Counted from the stretch's first letter, positions 44,661 through 53,663 are shown. The stretch: 64,000 nucleotides of DNA from Brevibacillus reuszeri (GCF_001187725.1 NZ_LGIQ01000007.1:308324-372323), one strand, 5' to 3'. Program-made: numbers and translations. The notes: a model not told the origin generated them from the sequence alone.

Positions 44661-45455
44661 ATGGCGGTAATTGAGGAACGTATTCCGCAAGTCAAACAGC
44701 AACGCCCCCGTAAACGGGGAAACCGCAAACTGGTCTTTTTGCTTCTTTTCTTTTTTCTTACCGTTCTTATTATTGTTTTTATTCGATCTCCGTACAGCAA
44801 AGTACAGGAAATTCAAGTGTTCGGAAATGATATTTATTCTACAGAGCAAATTATTCAAAATTCGGGTCTGACGAAGGATATGCAATTTCTCAATGTTTGG
44901 GAAGGCAGTGTACAGAGCAGTCTGAAACCGTTGACCGGAATCAAAGAGGTAACAATTAGCCGATCGTTTCCGGGAGTGATCATGCTGCATGTGACAGAAA
45001 TTAAGCGGGTCGCTTTTTGGAACGGTCAGGATGGAGCGAGATACCCTCTGCTGGAAACAGGAGTTGTGCTAAAGGAAGTTAACTTTGCCGACCGTGTAGT
45101 GGACAGGCCCTTGATCAGCTCCTGGGCATCGCCAGAGCAGCTCCCTAATCTCGCGAAATCGTTGTCAAAGCTCACCCCGGCTGTACTTGGAGAAATTTCC
45201 GATATTGCTCTGACGCCAACCATCTATGATAAACAGCGCGTAACCTTGTATATGCGGGACGGAAACGAGGTTCGCAGCGTGCTTTATAAGCTGGACAAGA
45301 TGTTGAACTGGTACCCGTCGATCGTCAAAGAGCTGCCTGCCAATTCAAAAGGAGTGCTTTCTTTGTTTGAACAGCCTTGGTTTGTTCCTTACGGGGCAGC
45401 GGGTTCAGCGATTCCACTTACGAACGGAGAAGAGCAAACGCAAAAGCCGCAGTAA
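44661..45455 (+). CDS. divIB: Cell division protein DivIB/FtsQ
   Basis: 264 aa from ATG 44661, with GAGGAAGG six bases before; two earlier in-frame Met codons lack an RBS. Basic cytoplasmic part, membrane helix (~residues 22-45), POTRA domain (KVQEIQVFGNDIYSTEQIIQNSGL), then the beta domain (VTISRSFPGVIMLHVTEIKRVAFW, GVLSLFEQPWF). Holds FtsL/DivIC in the divisome. A TATGAT box at 44578 is a possible -10 but no matching -35 was found. Confidence 0.9.
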   Translation: MAVIEERIPQVKQQRPRKRGNRKLVFLLLFFFLTVLIIVFIRSPYSKVQEIQVFGNDIYSTEQIIQNSGLTKDMQFLNVWEGSVQSSLKPLTGIKEVTISRSFPGVIMLHVTEIKRVAFWNGQDGARYPLLETGVVLKEVNFADRVVDRPLISSWASPEQLPNLAKSLSKLTPAVLGEISDIALTPTIYDKQRVTLYMRDGNEVRSVLYKLDKMLNWYPSIVKELPANSKGVLSLFEQPWFVPYGAAGSAIPLTNGEEQTQKPQ

Positions 45456-45464
45456 ACTTTGTAC

Positions 45465-45580
45465 CAAAGAAATGCTCGAAAAGACGCTAAGGCACGTAAT
45501 GAGGCGTTTTGAGATGTTTGCGCAAGCTTGCTTTGTTATGGAGCAGCGCGTGAACTTTTCTACACACTAAAAAGGGGAAA
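45465..45580 (+). repeat. Possible degenerate copy (E) of the dispersed repeat
   Basis: Shares AAGCTTGCT in the middle and TGGAG...TGAACTTTTCTACACACTAAAAAGG at the 3' end with copies C and D, and likewise ends at the RBS of the next gene. The 5' CTATCGAGG box is not recognisable, so membership is uncertain. Confidence 0.4.
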
Positions 45581-45587
45581 GCAGACA

Positions 45588-46298
45588 ATGAGTCGTCGCC
45601 GTAAGTTTCATCTTTATTTAACCGTTGTGACGTTTTGTACCGGCTTTCTGGTGGCCACCTCGATTGAAACCACGAAGTTGACGCGCAAGGAGCGCATCAA
45701 TGATCAGCTCTTCCAGCAGGAAACACAATTGAATGACCGGATTCTCTCAGAAAAAGAACAAAACAGACATCTGGAAAATCAATTGATTGACTTGCAGCGC
45801 CAAGTAGGCAAAGTGGAGGAAGCAATGGCTGAGCGCAAATCAGAGGCAGCGGAAACACTCAGCCAGCTGGAAGCAGCACGGATGCTTTCAGGAGTGGTTG
45901 CCGTTGAAGGGCCAGGAATCGTGATTACGATGCAGGATAGCCAGAACGCGGCCAATAGTGCTGACATTGCCAACTACATCGTACATGAGCAGGATGTGCG
46001 ACTTGTTGTCAATGAGCTGCGAGCAGCTGGCGCGGAGGCGATCAGCATCAATGGACAGCGGCTTGTCAGCAACTCATCGATACGCTGTGTAGGACCGACC
46101 ATTATTGTCAATGGCATTAAATCTGCTGCTCCTTTTGTCGTCACTGCCATAGGGGACCCTGGAACTATGGAGAGCGCGTTGAATTTGCCAGGGGGTGTAC
46201 TACATAGCCTTCAGGACTTTGTGCAAATCGACGTAGCCAAAAAGGACCGGGTCCAATTACCTGCTTTTGTCGGTGACTCCAAAACCAAACACTCCTAA
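45588..46298 (+). CDS. DUF881-family protein (YlxW/YlxX type), first copy
   Basis: 236 aa from ATG 45588, with AAAAGGGGAAAG upstream. One N-terminal membrane helix (~residues 7-25), a coiled coil (~40-85), then the DUF881 globular domain (VVAVEGPGIVITMQDS, VNELRAAGAEAISINGQRLVSNSSIRCVGPTIIVNG). These extracytoplasmic proteins sit between divIB and ftsA in Bacillales and their function is unknown; a divisome link is inferred from position. Tandem paralogue of the next gene. Confidence 0.87.
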   Translation: MSRRRKFHLYLTVVTFCTGFLVATSIETTKLTRKERINDQLFQQETQLNDRILSEKEQNRHLENQLIDLQRQVGKVEEAMAERKSEAAETLSQLEAARMLSGVVAVEGPGIVITMQDSQNAANSADIANYIVHEQDVRLVVNELRAAGAEAISINGQRLVSNSSIRCVGPTIIVNGIKSAAPFVVTAIGDPGTMESALNLPGGVLHSLQDFVQIDVAKKDRVQLPAFVGDSKTKHS

Positions 46299-46317
46299 TT
46301 AAAGGATGCGTTTACCT

Positions 46318-47064
46318 ATGTTACAAAAAAGCCGTAAAATCACATTTATTCTTGCCATTATTAGTGCTATCATAGGTGTGATGTTGACTGTTCAGTTGCG
46401 AAGCAGTTTGCATCCCGTGCACAAAGAGTCCAGGAGCATTGCAGAGCTTAGAACAACGCTGCAAAAAGAACTGGAAAAGCATAAAAACTTGCTGGCAGAC
46501 ATTTCGAAGTACAATCAGCTGTACTATCAGTACGAAACCTCACTCAGCGAAGATGAAAGCATCTCCGTCATGAAAGAGGAGCTGGCACGTAATCGCAGGA
46601 TGGCTGGTATGGTTGGCGTAGAGGGAGCAGGTGTCGTGCTGGAAGTAGTCGATGCCCACATTCCCGATGAGCACATCCTGGACGAGCACATGCCTGTGCC
46701 GGTTGTCGGTGATTACACGATTGATGATGAGGATTTGCGCTGGTTGGTCAATATTTTGTTTGCCAACGGAGCACAAGCAGTCTCAATCAACGGTCATCGC
46801 TTAATAACCACTTCCGCTATTCGCAACGTAGGGGACGTGATTCAGATTGATACCAGGACAATCAAGCCTCCGTATGAAATAAAAGCATTGGGGGAACCTG
46901 ACGTTCTGCTGTCAGCATTGAAGCTGGAGGGTGTGGAGGAAAACTTTCAGCTTGCAAACAAAAAGGTGCTGGCCGAAAAACGGGACAAGCTGATGATTTC
47001 CGCCAATAATGAAACACGTTCCATCCAATTTATGAAACCTGTGAAAGAAAAAGGAGATTCGTAA
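46318..47064 (+). CDS. DUF881-family protein, second copy
   Basis: 248 aa from ATG 46318; the ATG four codons earlier abuts the AAAGG RBS and is unlikely. Same plan as its neighbour: membrane helix (~8-28), coiled coil, DUF881 domain (GVEGAGVVLEVVDA, VNILFANGAQAVSINGHRLITTSAIRNVGDVIQID). Insert PDEHILDEHMPVPVVGD, rich in His/Asp/Glu, is absent from the first copy. 19 bp after it and 2 bp before sbp, so co-transcribed. Confidence 0.87.
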   Translation: MLQKSRKITFILAIISAIIGVMLTVQLRSSLHPVHKESRSIAELRTTLQKELEKHKNLLADISKYNQLYYQYETSLSEDESISVMKEELARNRRMAGMVGVEGAGVVLEVVDAHIPDEHILDEHMPVPVVGDYTIDDEDLRWLVNILFANGAQAVSINGHRLITTSAIRNVGDVIQIDTRTIKPPYEIKALGEPDVLLSALKLEGVEENFQLANKKVLAEKRDKLMISANNETRSIQFMKPVKEKGDS

Positions 47065-47066
47065 CC

Positions 47067-47414
47067 ATGTGGCTCCCGCTTATCGGACTGATTGTCGGTC
47101 TCGCTGTCGGCTTTTTGCTGGATTGGCGTGTGCCCCAGGAATACAGTAGCTATCTGTCCATTGCCCTTTTGGCTGGATTGGATACGATCTTTGGAGGGAT
47201 TCGTTCATTCCTTGAGCGCACTTTTAACGTTCGGATTTTTATGTCCGGATTCTTTTTCAACACGCTCTTTGCAGCAGGCCTTGCTTTTATCGGGGCATTC
47301 TTGGGCATCGATCTCTACTTGGCAGCAATCGTAGCTTTTGGTGTTCGATTGTTCAACAACTTGGCGGTTATTAGGAGAATTGTTCTATCTCGTTGGATTA
47401 ATCAACAGGAGTAG
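47067..47414 (+). CDS. sbp: Small basic protein Sbp (DUF1290)
   Basis: 115 aa with three to four membrane helices (~residues 3-20, 28-44, 58-78, 82-98) and a basic C-terminus (VIRRIVLSRWINQQE). The family is always near ftsA in Bacillales; function unknown. RBS AAAAAGGAG overlaps the end of the preceding gene. Confidence 0.88.
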   Translation: MWLPLIGLIVGLAVGFLLDWRVPQEYSSYLSIALLAGLDTIFGGIRSFLERTFNVRIFMSGFFFNTLFAAGLAFIGAFLGIDLYLAAIVAFGVRLFNNLAVIRRIVLSRWINQQE

Positions 47415-47465
47415 AACGAAGAAATGGGAAGAAGGTCATTTTTTTACAAAAATTCAAGATGAAAA

Positions 47466-47492
47466 AAAGGGAATGGTAGTCCTGTGTGGAAT
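47466..47492 (+). promoter_or_regulatory. Candidate sigma-H promoter of ftsAZ
   Basis: AAAGGGAAT, 11 bp, GTGGAAT: one mismatch to the Bacillus sigma-H pattern RnAGGAwww-N11/12-RnnGAAT. B. subtilis ftsAZ is known to have a sigma-H promoter that raises FtsZ at sporulation onset, so the position (63 bp before ftsA) fits. Confidence 0.55.
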
Positions 47493-47554
47493 AAATTATG
47501 CAGGTGTTCTCATCTTAGCAAGATAAAAGACGTAGCAGGGGAGGTGTCACAGGT

Positions 47555-48823
47555 TTGGTAAGCAATGAACTCATCGTCAGCCTAGACATTGGAACATCCA
47601 AAGTACGCGTCATGATCGGCGAAATCACCAACGGTTCCATCAACATCATCGGCGTCGGCCAATCACACTCCGAAGGAATTAAGAAGGGCGTGATCGTCGA
47701 CATCGACCAAACCGTGCATGCCATCCGTGAAGCAGTGGATCATGCTGAGCGCATGGTTGATGTTTCGATCGAAGAAGTATATGTGGGGATTACTGGAAAC
47801 CACATTGAGCTGCATGAAACACAAGGGGTTGTCGCTGTATCCAGCGAAGACCGTGAGATACGAGAAGAAGACATCCAACGCGTAATTCAGGCAGCAAAGG
47901 TTGTTGCCATTCCACCGGACCGTGAAATTATCGAGGTCGTACCAAAGGAGTACATCGTTGATGGACAAGGTGGTATAAAAGACCCTCGTGGTATGATCGG
48001 TGTCCGTCTGGAAATGGAAGGAACCATCGTGACCGGGTTGAAAACGGTCGTACATAACATTGTTCGCTGTACCCAAAGAACTAATTTGCGAGTTGCAGGG
48101 ATTTTCTTGCAACCACTCGCAGCAAGCACTGTCGCTCTTTCCAAGGATGACAAAAATATGGGTGTCGTTTTAGTCGACATCGGTGCGGGTTCTACCACGA
48201 TCGGTGTATTCGAGCAAGGAAAATTGGCAGCAACCACCGTGATCGGCATCGGTGGCGACCACATTACCAGTGATATTTCACTGGGATTGCGCACACACAC
48301 GGATGTAGCAGACCGGGTTAAGACGAAAAACGGCTGCGCCTTGATCGATGAAGCATCAGATGACGTCAAATTCAAGGTGAATCGGATTGGCAGCGAGGTA
48401 GAAAAGCAGTTTACCCAAGTGGATTTGGCCAGCATTATTGAGCCGCGTGCTGCGGAAATATTCCAACTAGTAGAGCAGGCTGTCTACAAGCTGGGCTATC
48501 GCGATGAAATCGCAGGCGGTTATGTACTTACTGGTGGTACAGTGGCAATGCCAGGTATGTTGGAGCTGGCAAAGGAAGAACTGGATGCTCCTGTGCGAAT
48601 CGCGATTCCTGATTACATTGGAGTCCGCGATCCTGCCTACACCACTGGGGTAGGTTTGATTCAGTATGCCTTGCAGTTGATGGAGCGCCGCAGCGTTAGC
48701 GTCACCCCCTCATTCAAAGGCAGCAAAGTAACCAAGAGCAGCGAGAAGCAAACCGTGTCTAAGCCAAAAGAAGGTGGCGGTTTGATGGAAAAAATGAAAA
48801 ATTGGTTTAGTGAGTTCATTTAA
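47555..48823 (+). CDS. ftsA: Cell division protein FtsA
   Basis: 422 aa, TTG start with GGAGGTG eight bases upstream. Actin fold: phosphate-1 loop VSLDIGTSKVRVMIGE, SHSEGIKKGVIVDI, VLVDIGAGSTTIGVFEQG, GYVLTGGTVAMPGM, and the C-terminal membrane-targeting amphipathic helix (LMEKMKNWFSEFI). Tethers FtsZ filaments to the membrane. Separated from ftsZ by a 209-bp gap that carries no clear terminator. Confidence 0.95.
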   Translation: MVSNELIVSLDIGTSKVRVMIGEITNGSINIIGVGQSHSEGIKKGVIVDIDQTVHAIREAVDHAERMVDVSIEEVYVGITGNHIELHETQGVVAVSSEDREIREEDIQRVIQAAKVVAIPPDREIIEVVPKEYIVDGQGGIKDPRGMIGVRLEMEGTIVTGLKTVVHNIVRCTQRTNLRVAGIFLQPLAASTVALSKDDKNMGVVLVDIGAGSTTIGVFEQGKLAATTVIGIGGDHITSDISLGLRTHTDVADRVKTKNGCALIDEASDDVKFKVNRIGSEVEKQFTQVDLASIIEPRAAEIFQLVEQAVYKLGYRDEIAGGYVLTGGTVAMPGMLELAKEELDAPVRIAIPDYIGVRDPAYTTGVGLIQYALQLMERRSVSVTPSFKGSKVTKSSEKQTVSKPKEGGGLMEKMKNWFSEFI

Positions 48824-49032
48824 ACTGTTTTCCGCAAACATGCGGTAACACACCATGATGATGCTTCAAGAGAAAGTTTTTACCGTTGCCGCTTTTTACA
48901 CCAAATTGGCGATAATCGAGATGTTTCGTTTCCCAATGAAAGTGAAGAGGATCAACGGAATGTTTCTACGCTTGTTATAAAGTTTTCGTATTCACGGAGC
49001 TTTCTTATGTTGAATTGGGGAGGACTAGCAAT
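48824..49032 (+). other. ftsA-ftsZ intergenic region
   Basis: 209 bp, longer than usual between these genes. Contains a small hairpin CCGC-AAACAT-GCGG (48829-48843) without T-run and a TATAAA-like box near 48980 without a clear -35. No reading frame with RBS was seen. Possibly a leader with an ftsZ promoter. Confidence 0.3.
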
Positions 49033-50181
49033 ATGCTGGAATTTGATATGGATTTGGAATCCTTTGCACGAATTAAGGTGATTGGTTGCGGTGGAGGCGG
49101 TAGCAACGCGGTAAACCGTATGATCGCAAGCGGCGTGAAAGGGGTAGAGTTTATTACCCTGAACACGGATGCACAGGCACTCCAACTGTCTAGTGCAGAC
49201 ATCAAGCTGCAAATCGGAGAAAAACTGACTCGTGGTCTCGGAGCGGGCGCTAATCCGGAAATCGGAAAAAAGGCTGCTGAAGAAAGCCGCGATTTGATTG
49301 AAAACGCCCTGCGTGGTGCGGATATGGTGTTCGTAACAGCTGGTATGGGTGGCGGTACCGGTACCGGTGCGGCTCCAGTAGTTGCTGAAATTGCGAAAGA
49401 ACTGGGTGCCCTTACAGTAGGGGTTGTTACCCGTCCGTTCTCCTTTGAGGGACGCAAACGTTCCCAGCATGGTGAAGTGGGAATTGCGGCTTTGAAAGAA
49501 AAAGTCGATACCTTGATTGTGATCCCGAATGATCGCTTGTTGGAAATTGTAGATAAAAATACGCCGATGCTGGAAGCTTTCCGTGAGGCAGACAACATTT
49601 TGCGCCAGGGTGTTCAAGGGATCTCCGACCTGATTGCGGTGCCTGGACTGATCAACCTGGACTTTGCTGACGTGAAGACAATCATGACAGAGCGTGGCTC
49701 AGCATTGATGGGTATCGGTGTAGGCAGTGGAGAAAACCGTGCAGCTGAAGCCGCTCGTCGTGCGATTTCCAGCCCTCTGTTGGAAAACTCCATTGATGGT
49801 GCACGTGGTGTTCTCATGAACATCGCTGGTGGTACCAACCTCAGCTTGTATGAAGTAAACGAGGCAGCCGATATCGTTTCTTCTGCGGCAGACCCTGATG
49901 TAAACATGATCTTCGGTGCGATCATTAACGAAGATTTGAAAAACGAGCTGGTCGTAACCGTAATTGCTACAGGTTTTGAGCAAGCACAACGCGCTGCTGA
50001 GCCACCACGTCGGCAGCAACAGCCGATCAGCACATCCGGAAATCGTCCAACCCCAATTTCAAATACGAATACCAGCCGTCCAAAAGAAGAGGAAGATGAT
50101 AAGTCCTTCTTCTCCATGAGCAATCTGGACAATCTGGATATTCCAGCGTTCCTGCGCAACCGTCGTCGCAACAAAAAGTAA
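49033..50181 (+). CDS. ftsZ: Cell division protein FtsZ
   Basis: 382 aa from ATG 49033 ([18 protein letters not shown]), identical in length to B. subtilis FtsZ; GGGGAGG precedes. Tubulin signature GGGTGTG (~105-111), [27 protein letters not shown]7 loop, a ~50-residue Gln/Pro/Asn linker and the conserved tail [16 protein letters not shown], which binds FtsA, SepF and others. GTPase that forms the Z ring. Confidence 0.97.
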   Translation: MLEFDMDLESFARIKVIGCGGGGSNAVNRMIASGVKGVEFITLNTDAQALQLSSADIKLQIGEKLTRGLGAGANPEIGKKAAEESRDLIENALRGADMVFVTAGMGGGTGTGAAPVVAEIAKELGALTVGVVTRPFSFEGRKRSQHGEVGIAALKEKVDTLIVIPNDRLLEIVDKNTPMLEAFREADNILRQGVQGISDLIAVPGLINLDFADVKTIMTERGSALMGIGVGSGENRAAEAARRAISSPLLENSIDGARGVLMNIAGGTNLSLYEVNEAADIVSSAADPDVNMIFGAIINEDLKNELVVTVIATGFEQAQRAAEPPRRQQQPISTSGNRPTPISNTNTSRPKEEEDDKSFFSMSNLDNLDIPAFLRNRRRNKK

Positions 50182-50190
50182 ATGAGCAAG

Positions 50191-50224
50191 GCCTTGTTCC
50201 GTAAAAGGGACAAGGCTTTTTTTA
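50191..50224 (+). terminator. Terminator after ftsZ
   Basis: GCCTTGTTCC (50191-50200) with GGGACAAGGC (50207-50216), then T7; ends the divIB-ftsZ unit. Confidence 0.9.
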
Positions 50225-50389
50225 TTTTGCCATAAAGAGTTGGGGGAGTGCTAAGGGGAGGACAAGTCTTGAAGAGGCCAACGGAAGGGAACCGAAACGG
50301 GTGGACAAGTGGGCAAAATTGTACGAGTAGGAAGGCGGTTTTATGACAAAAAACGTTCTACAAAAAAACCAAAAAAACACCGTCAAGAA
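50225..50389 (+). other. Upstream part of the spoIIG control region
   Basis: The gap between ftsZ and spoIIGA is ~370 bp with no gene. This part has two near-matches to the Spo0A box TGnCGAA: TGACAAA (50344-50350) and, reversed, TTCTACA (50356-50362), each with one mismatch, upstream of the promoter as expected for Spo0A activation. No reading frame worth calling. Confidence 0.35.
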
Positions 50390-50422
50390 TTGACAGACTT
50401 TACATACACATTGATATATACT
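50390..50422 (+). promoter_or_regulatory. spoIIG promoter with long spacer
   Basis: Consensus TTGACA (50390-50395) and TATACT (50417-50422) 21 bp apart (19 bp if TATATA is used). The B. subtilis spoIIG promoter is known for an over-long 22-bp spacer that makes it depend on Spo0A~P. GTCAA-GAA-TTGAC, a perfect inverted repeat, covers the -35. Confidence 0.6.
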
Positions 50423-50438
50423 GCATTTACTGATAGGA

Positions 50439-50512
50439 GGTAGTCCACGAACAGACCTGTTCCGTCACTACCAAGCGTGGCATTTCTCGCATATTTCTAT
50501 CTTCGTATATGC
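50439..50512 (+). promoter_or_regulatory. Structured 5' leader of spoIIGA
   Basis: Hairpin 1: GGTAGT (50439-50444) with ACTACC (50467-50472) enclosing a perfect GAACAG/CTGTTC stem (50449-50454 with 50457-50462). Hairpin 2: GCATAT (50489-50494) with ATATGC (50507-50512). CCACG (50445-50449) can also pair with CGTGG (50476-50480), a crossing or competing fold. An AGGAGG lies at the foot of hairpin 1 without a start codon. Confidence 0.55.
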
Positions 50513-50553
50513 TTGCGGGCCAGGTAAGGGGAAGGACAGGAGGTGAAACAGAA

Positions 50554-51516
50554 GTGGTTGTGTACCTTGATATCATTCTACTCCTCAATCTGGGCATTGA
50601 TACCTTGTTGCTCTGGTTTACAGCTTATTTTCGCAAAGAGCGCGTAGTATGGTGGAGGATTGCCCTTGCTTCCTTGTTTGGATGCACCTATCTTGCCTTT
50701 TTCTTTTTTCCGGCGTTTTCTTCGATGTATCAATGGTCTGTCAAGCTACTCTTTTCCATCATCATGCTATGGATTGCCTTTGGGAACAGGAGATTACTCG
50801 CTTTTGCTAACAACCTGATTATTTTTTACTTCGTTGCGTTTGTCTTCGGGGGAGGAGTGTTTGGTCTCCAATATTTTTTAGCGCCGCAGAGTGAAATCGT
50901 CAATGGATTGGTGGTGACGCACAACGATGGATTCGGGATTGGATTTAAACCGACGCTTGCGATTCTCGTCATTGGTTTTGCACTGGTGTTTGTACTCGGA
51001 AAAAAGAGCTATCGAGCTATTCAGGAACCGCGTAAAATCGAAGCTTTTCTCGTCGATGTAGTTGTGACCTTACTCGGTGAAAAAGTGATTTGCCGAGGTC
51101 TGGTTGATACCGGCAACCAGCTGCATGAACCGATTACGCGCATTCCCGTCATGATCATGGAAACGAAAATGTTAGCACATCTGCTTCCGCCGTCGCTTCT
51201 CCGACAAACCGATGAAAACGGTGGAGTGTGGGAGAAGCTGGACGGATCTTGGGAGGAGCTCCCTGCACAGTGGCAATCTCGCGTACGATTGATCCCGTAT
51301 CGAAGTGTATCAAGAGGAATGGATTTTTTGCTCGCAATCAAACCGGACCATGTCTTTGTTATGCAGGACGGTGTTCGCTACGAAACGGCAAAAGTGCTGA
51401 TCGGACTTAATCCGATTCCACTCGCAGCTGACGGGAAGTACCAGGCCATCGTGCATCCGGCTATGATGGAAACTGAAAGGAAAGAACCAACCTTTATTCT
51501 CAAACAGGAGGGCTAA
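50554..51516 (+). CDS. spoIIGA: Sporulation sigma-E factor processing peptidase SpoIIGA
   Basis: 320 aa from GTG 50554 ([16 protein letters not shown]), eight bases after AGGAGGTG; the ATG 15 codons upstream has no RBS. Five membrane helices in residues ~3-150, then a cytoplasmic protease domain. [16 protein letters not shown] holds the aspartic-protease-like D-T-G with catalytic Asp, followed by [23 protein letters not shown]. Cleaves the pro-sequence of sigma-E in the mother cell after a signal from SpoIIR. Co-transcribed with sigE, 2 bp gap. Confidence 0.93.
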   Translation: MVVYLDIILLLNLGIDTLLLWFTAYFRKERVVWWRIALASLFGCTYLAFFFFPAFSSMYQWSVKLLFSIIMLWIAFGNRRLLAFANNLIIFYFVAFVFGGGVFGLQYFLAPQSEIVNGLVVTHNDGFGIGFKPTLAILVIGFALVFVLGKKSYRAIQEPRKIEAFLVDVVVTLLGEKVICRGLVDTGNQLHEPITRIPVMIMETKMLAHLLPPSLLRQTDENGGVWEKLDGSWEELPAQWQSRVRLIPYRSVSRGMDFLLAIKPDHVFVMQDGVRYETAKVLIGLNPIPLAADGKYQAIVHPAMMETERKEPTFILKQEG

Positions 51517-51518
51517 TC

Positions 51519-52241
51519 ATGTATGTAAAACTTCGCCTACATTTACAATTGACCTGGTACCGTTTCCTGCTATGGATTGGTGCACGCGCTGAAGAAGTCT
51601 ATTATATCGGCGGGAGTGAAGCATTGCCTCCACCTCTGACCAGGGAAGAAGAGGAAGTGCTGCTGGGTCGGTTGCCATCGGGTGATCCTGCTGTCCGAGG
51701 TATGCTGATTGAGCGCAATCTTCGTCTGGTAGTGTATATTGCTCGCAAGTTTGAGAATACAGGAATCAATATCGAGGATTTGGTCAGTATCGGGACGATT
51801 GGTTTGATCAAGGCGGTAAATACGTTTGATCCAGATAAAAATATAAAGCTCGCAACGTACGCTTCACGCTGCATCGAAAACGAGATTTTGATGTACTTAC
51901 GCAGAAACAACAAAATCCGCTCCGAGGTCTCTTTCGATGAGCCGTTGAACATCGATTGGGATGGAAACGAGCTTTTGCTCTCTGATGTATTGGGGACGGA
52001 GAATGACACGATCTACAAAAATATCGAGGATCAGGTGGACCGCAAGCTGCTGAAAAAAGCATTGGATAAACTTTCAGATCGGGAACGAATTATTATGGAG
52101 CTGCGTTTCGGATTGGCGGGAGAAGAGGAGAAAACACAGAAGGATGTAGCGGATTTGCTAGGCATTTCACAATCGTATATTTCGCGTCTGGAAAAGCGAA
52201 TTATAAAACGGTTGCGAAAAGAATTCAACAAAATGGTCTAA
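51519..52241 (+). CDS. sigE: RNA polymerase sigma-E factor precursor
   Basis: 240 aa, same length as B. subtilis pro-sigma-E. The first ~27 residues ([19 protein letters not shown]) form the membrane-bound pro-sequence removed by SpoIIGA. Region 2 ([58 protein letters not shown]) and region 4 ([25 protein letters not shown]) are intact. Early mother-cell sigma factor. RBS AGGAGG at the end of spoIIGA. Confidence 0.95.
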   Translation: MYVKLRLHLQLTWYRFLLWIGARAEEVYYIGGSEALPPPLTREEEEVLLGRLPSGDPAVRGMLIERNLRLVVYIARKFENTGINIEDLVSIGTIGLIKAVNTFDPDKNIKLATYASRCIENEILMYLRRNNKIRSEVSFDEPLNIDWDGNELLLSDVLGTENDTIYKNIEDQVDRKLLKKALDKLSDRERIIMELRFGLAGEEEKTQKDVADLLGISQSYISRLEKRIIKRLRKEFNKMV

Positions 52242-52242
52242 C

Positions 52243-52271
52243 GCATATTTTCCCATCCTGAGGGGATACTG
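52243..52271 (+). promoter_or_regulatory. Candidate sigma-F promoter of sigG
   Basis: GCATA (52243-52247) and GGGGATACTG (52262-52271), which match sigma-F -35 and -10 patterns, but the 14-bp spacer is one or two bases shorter than usual. sigG of B. subtilis is known to need sigma-F. Confidence 0.4.
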
Positions 52272-52390
52272 TTCCTAAACCAGTGACAGATAGTGGCCCA
52301 ATTGCCATTACTTGTCGGCTACGCGTCAGTACGCGGCCTTTCAAGACAACCGGGTTAGGGACTTTTTTCTTGCTTCGAGGAGGGAAAGAC

Positions 52391-53170
52391 GTGACGCGAA
52401 ATAAAGTCGAGATCTGCGGAGTAGACACCTCCAAGCTTCCGGTATTGACCAACAAAGAAATGCGGGATTTGTTTGAGCGATTGCAGAGTGGCGAACTGCC
52501 AGCCCGTGAAAAATTGGTCAACGGAAACTTGCGTCTGGTGCTCAGCGTGATCCAGCGTTTTAACAATCGCGGAGAATTTGTAGATGATTTGTTTCAAGTG
52601 GGCTGCATTGGATTGATGAAAGCGATCGATAACTTCGATCTCGGTCAAAACGTAAAATTTTCTACGTATGCGGTACCGATGATTATCGGGGAAATACGAC
52701 GCTATCTACGGGACAACAATCCGATTCGCGTATCCAGATCCCTGCGAGACATCGCCTACAAAGCATTACAGGTACGTGACAACCTGACCAACAAGCATTC
52801 GCGAGAGCCCACCATTACAGAGATTTCCCAGGAATTGAACGTGGCCAAGGAAGACGTCGTGTTTGCGCTTGATGCGATCCAGGACCCGGTCTCATTGTTC
52901 GAACCGATCTACCAAGATGGCGGGGACCCGATTTATGTCATGGATCAAATCAGCGACGAAAAAAACAAGGACGTAACCTGGGTAGAGGAGATTGCCCTGC
53001 GTGAAGGGATGCAACGACTGGGTGACAGGGAAAAAATGATTTTGTCCATGCGCTTTTATGAGGGGAAGACCCAGATGGAAGTAGCGGAGGAAATCGGCAT
53101 TTCACAAGCCCAGGTATCTCGTCTGGAGAAAGCGGCAATTGCTCATATGCAAAAACACGTGCAATCGTAA
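52391..53170 (+). CDS. sigG: RNA polymerase sigma-G factor
   Basis: 259 aa from GTG 52391 (MTRNKVEICGVDTSKLP), after GAGGAGGG; the longer frame runs into the intergenic promoter region and is not used. Start, length and sequence style match B. subtilis SigG. Region 2 (RLVLSVIQRFNNRGEFVDDLFQVGCIGLMKAIDNFD), region 3 and region 4 (EVAEEIGISQAQVSRLEKAAIAHMQ) are complete. Late forespore sigma factor; no pro-sequence. Confidence 0.95.
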   Translation: MTRNKVEICGVDTSKLPVLTNKEMRDLFERLQSGELPAREKLVNGNLRLVLSVIQRFNNRGEFVDDLFQVGCIGLMKAIDNFDLGQNVKFSTYAVPMIIGEIRRYLRDNNPIRVSRSLRDIAYKALQVRDNLTNKHSREPTITEISQELNVAKEDVVFALDAIQDPVSLFEPIYQDGGDPIYVMDQISDEKNKDVTWVEEIALREGMQRLGDREKMILSMRFYEGKTQMEVAEEIGISQAQVSRLEKAAIAHMQKHVQS

Positions 53171-53186
53171 GTTGAACTACATACTC

Positions 53187-53219
53187 ATCCGGCGGTGTTT
53201 TCCTCGCCGGATTTTTTTG
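53187..53219 (+). terminator. Terminator after sigG
   Basis: ATCCGGCG (53187-53194) with CGCCGGAT (53205-53212), then T7. Confidence 0.9.
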
Positions 53220-53348
53220 TGCAATCAGCCCCTGTCTTTGCTACGCGTCGGCAAAGCAAAGTTTTCTCATCGACACTCCTAACGAAACGGACATATTCTC
53301 ACGCTCACTCATATACTGAAAGTAACGGAGAAAAGTAGGTGAGGGAGA

Positions 53349-53633
53349 ATGGTGAAAATCTCTGACTTCCAGACCAAAGAAGTGGTAAACATTCTGGATG
53401 GGAAACGGCTGGGTCAAATCTCTGATCTTGAGATTGATCTGCGTCATGGACGTGTGGAGGCCATCGTCATACCGGGACCAGGCAAGTTTCTCGGTTTCTT
53501 TTCTTCCGGGAACGACTACGTCATCCCTTGGCGCAATATCGTCAAAATCGGGAAAGATGTGGTGCTGGTACGTATGGAGGAAACATTGAAGGTTGAAGCG
53601 AGAACCTCTGGTGGAGATGAATACAGGGAGTAG
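53349..53633 (+). CDS. ylmC: YlmC/YmxH-family PRC-barrel protein
   Basis: 94 aa. Whole length is a PRC-barrel-like fold (VKISDFQTKEVVNILDGKRLGQISDLEIDLRHGRVEAIVIPG, NDYVIPWRNIVKIGKDVVLVRM). Function unknown; B. subtilis has a YlmC gene at the same place after sigG, and similar proteins appear in sporulation gene sets. RBS TGAGGGAG overlaps the upstream spacer. Own terminator follows. Confidence 0.85.
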   Translation: MVKISDFQTKEVVNILDGKRLGQISDLEIDLRHGRVEAIVIPGPGKFLGFFSSGNDYVIPWRNIVKIGKDVVLVRMEETLKVEARTSGGDEYRE

Positions 53634-53639
53634 GGAAAG

Positions 53640-53663
53640 AAAGGCGGAAAAGCGCCTTTTTTT
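53640..53663 (+). terminator. Terminator after ylmC
   Basis: AAGGCG (53641-53646) with CGCCTT (53653-53658), then T7. Confidence 0.8.

Noticed and set aside
52283..52390. N-terminal extension of sigG
   Set aside because: No RBS; B. subtilis SigG begins at the position of GTG 52391, and the extension covers the likely sigma-F promoter.
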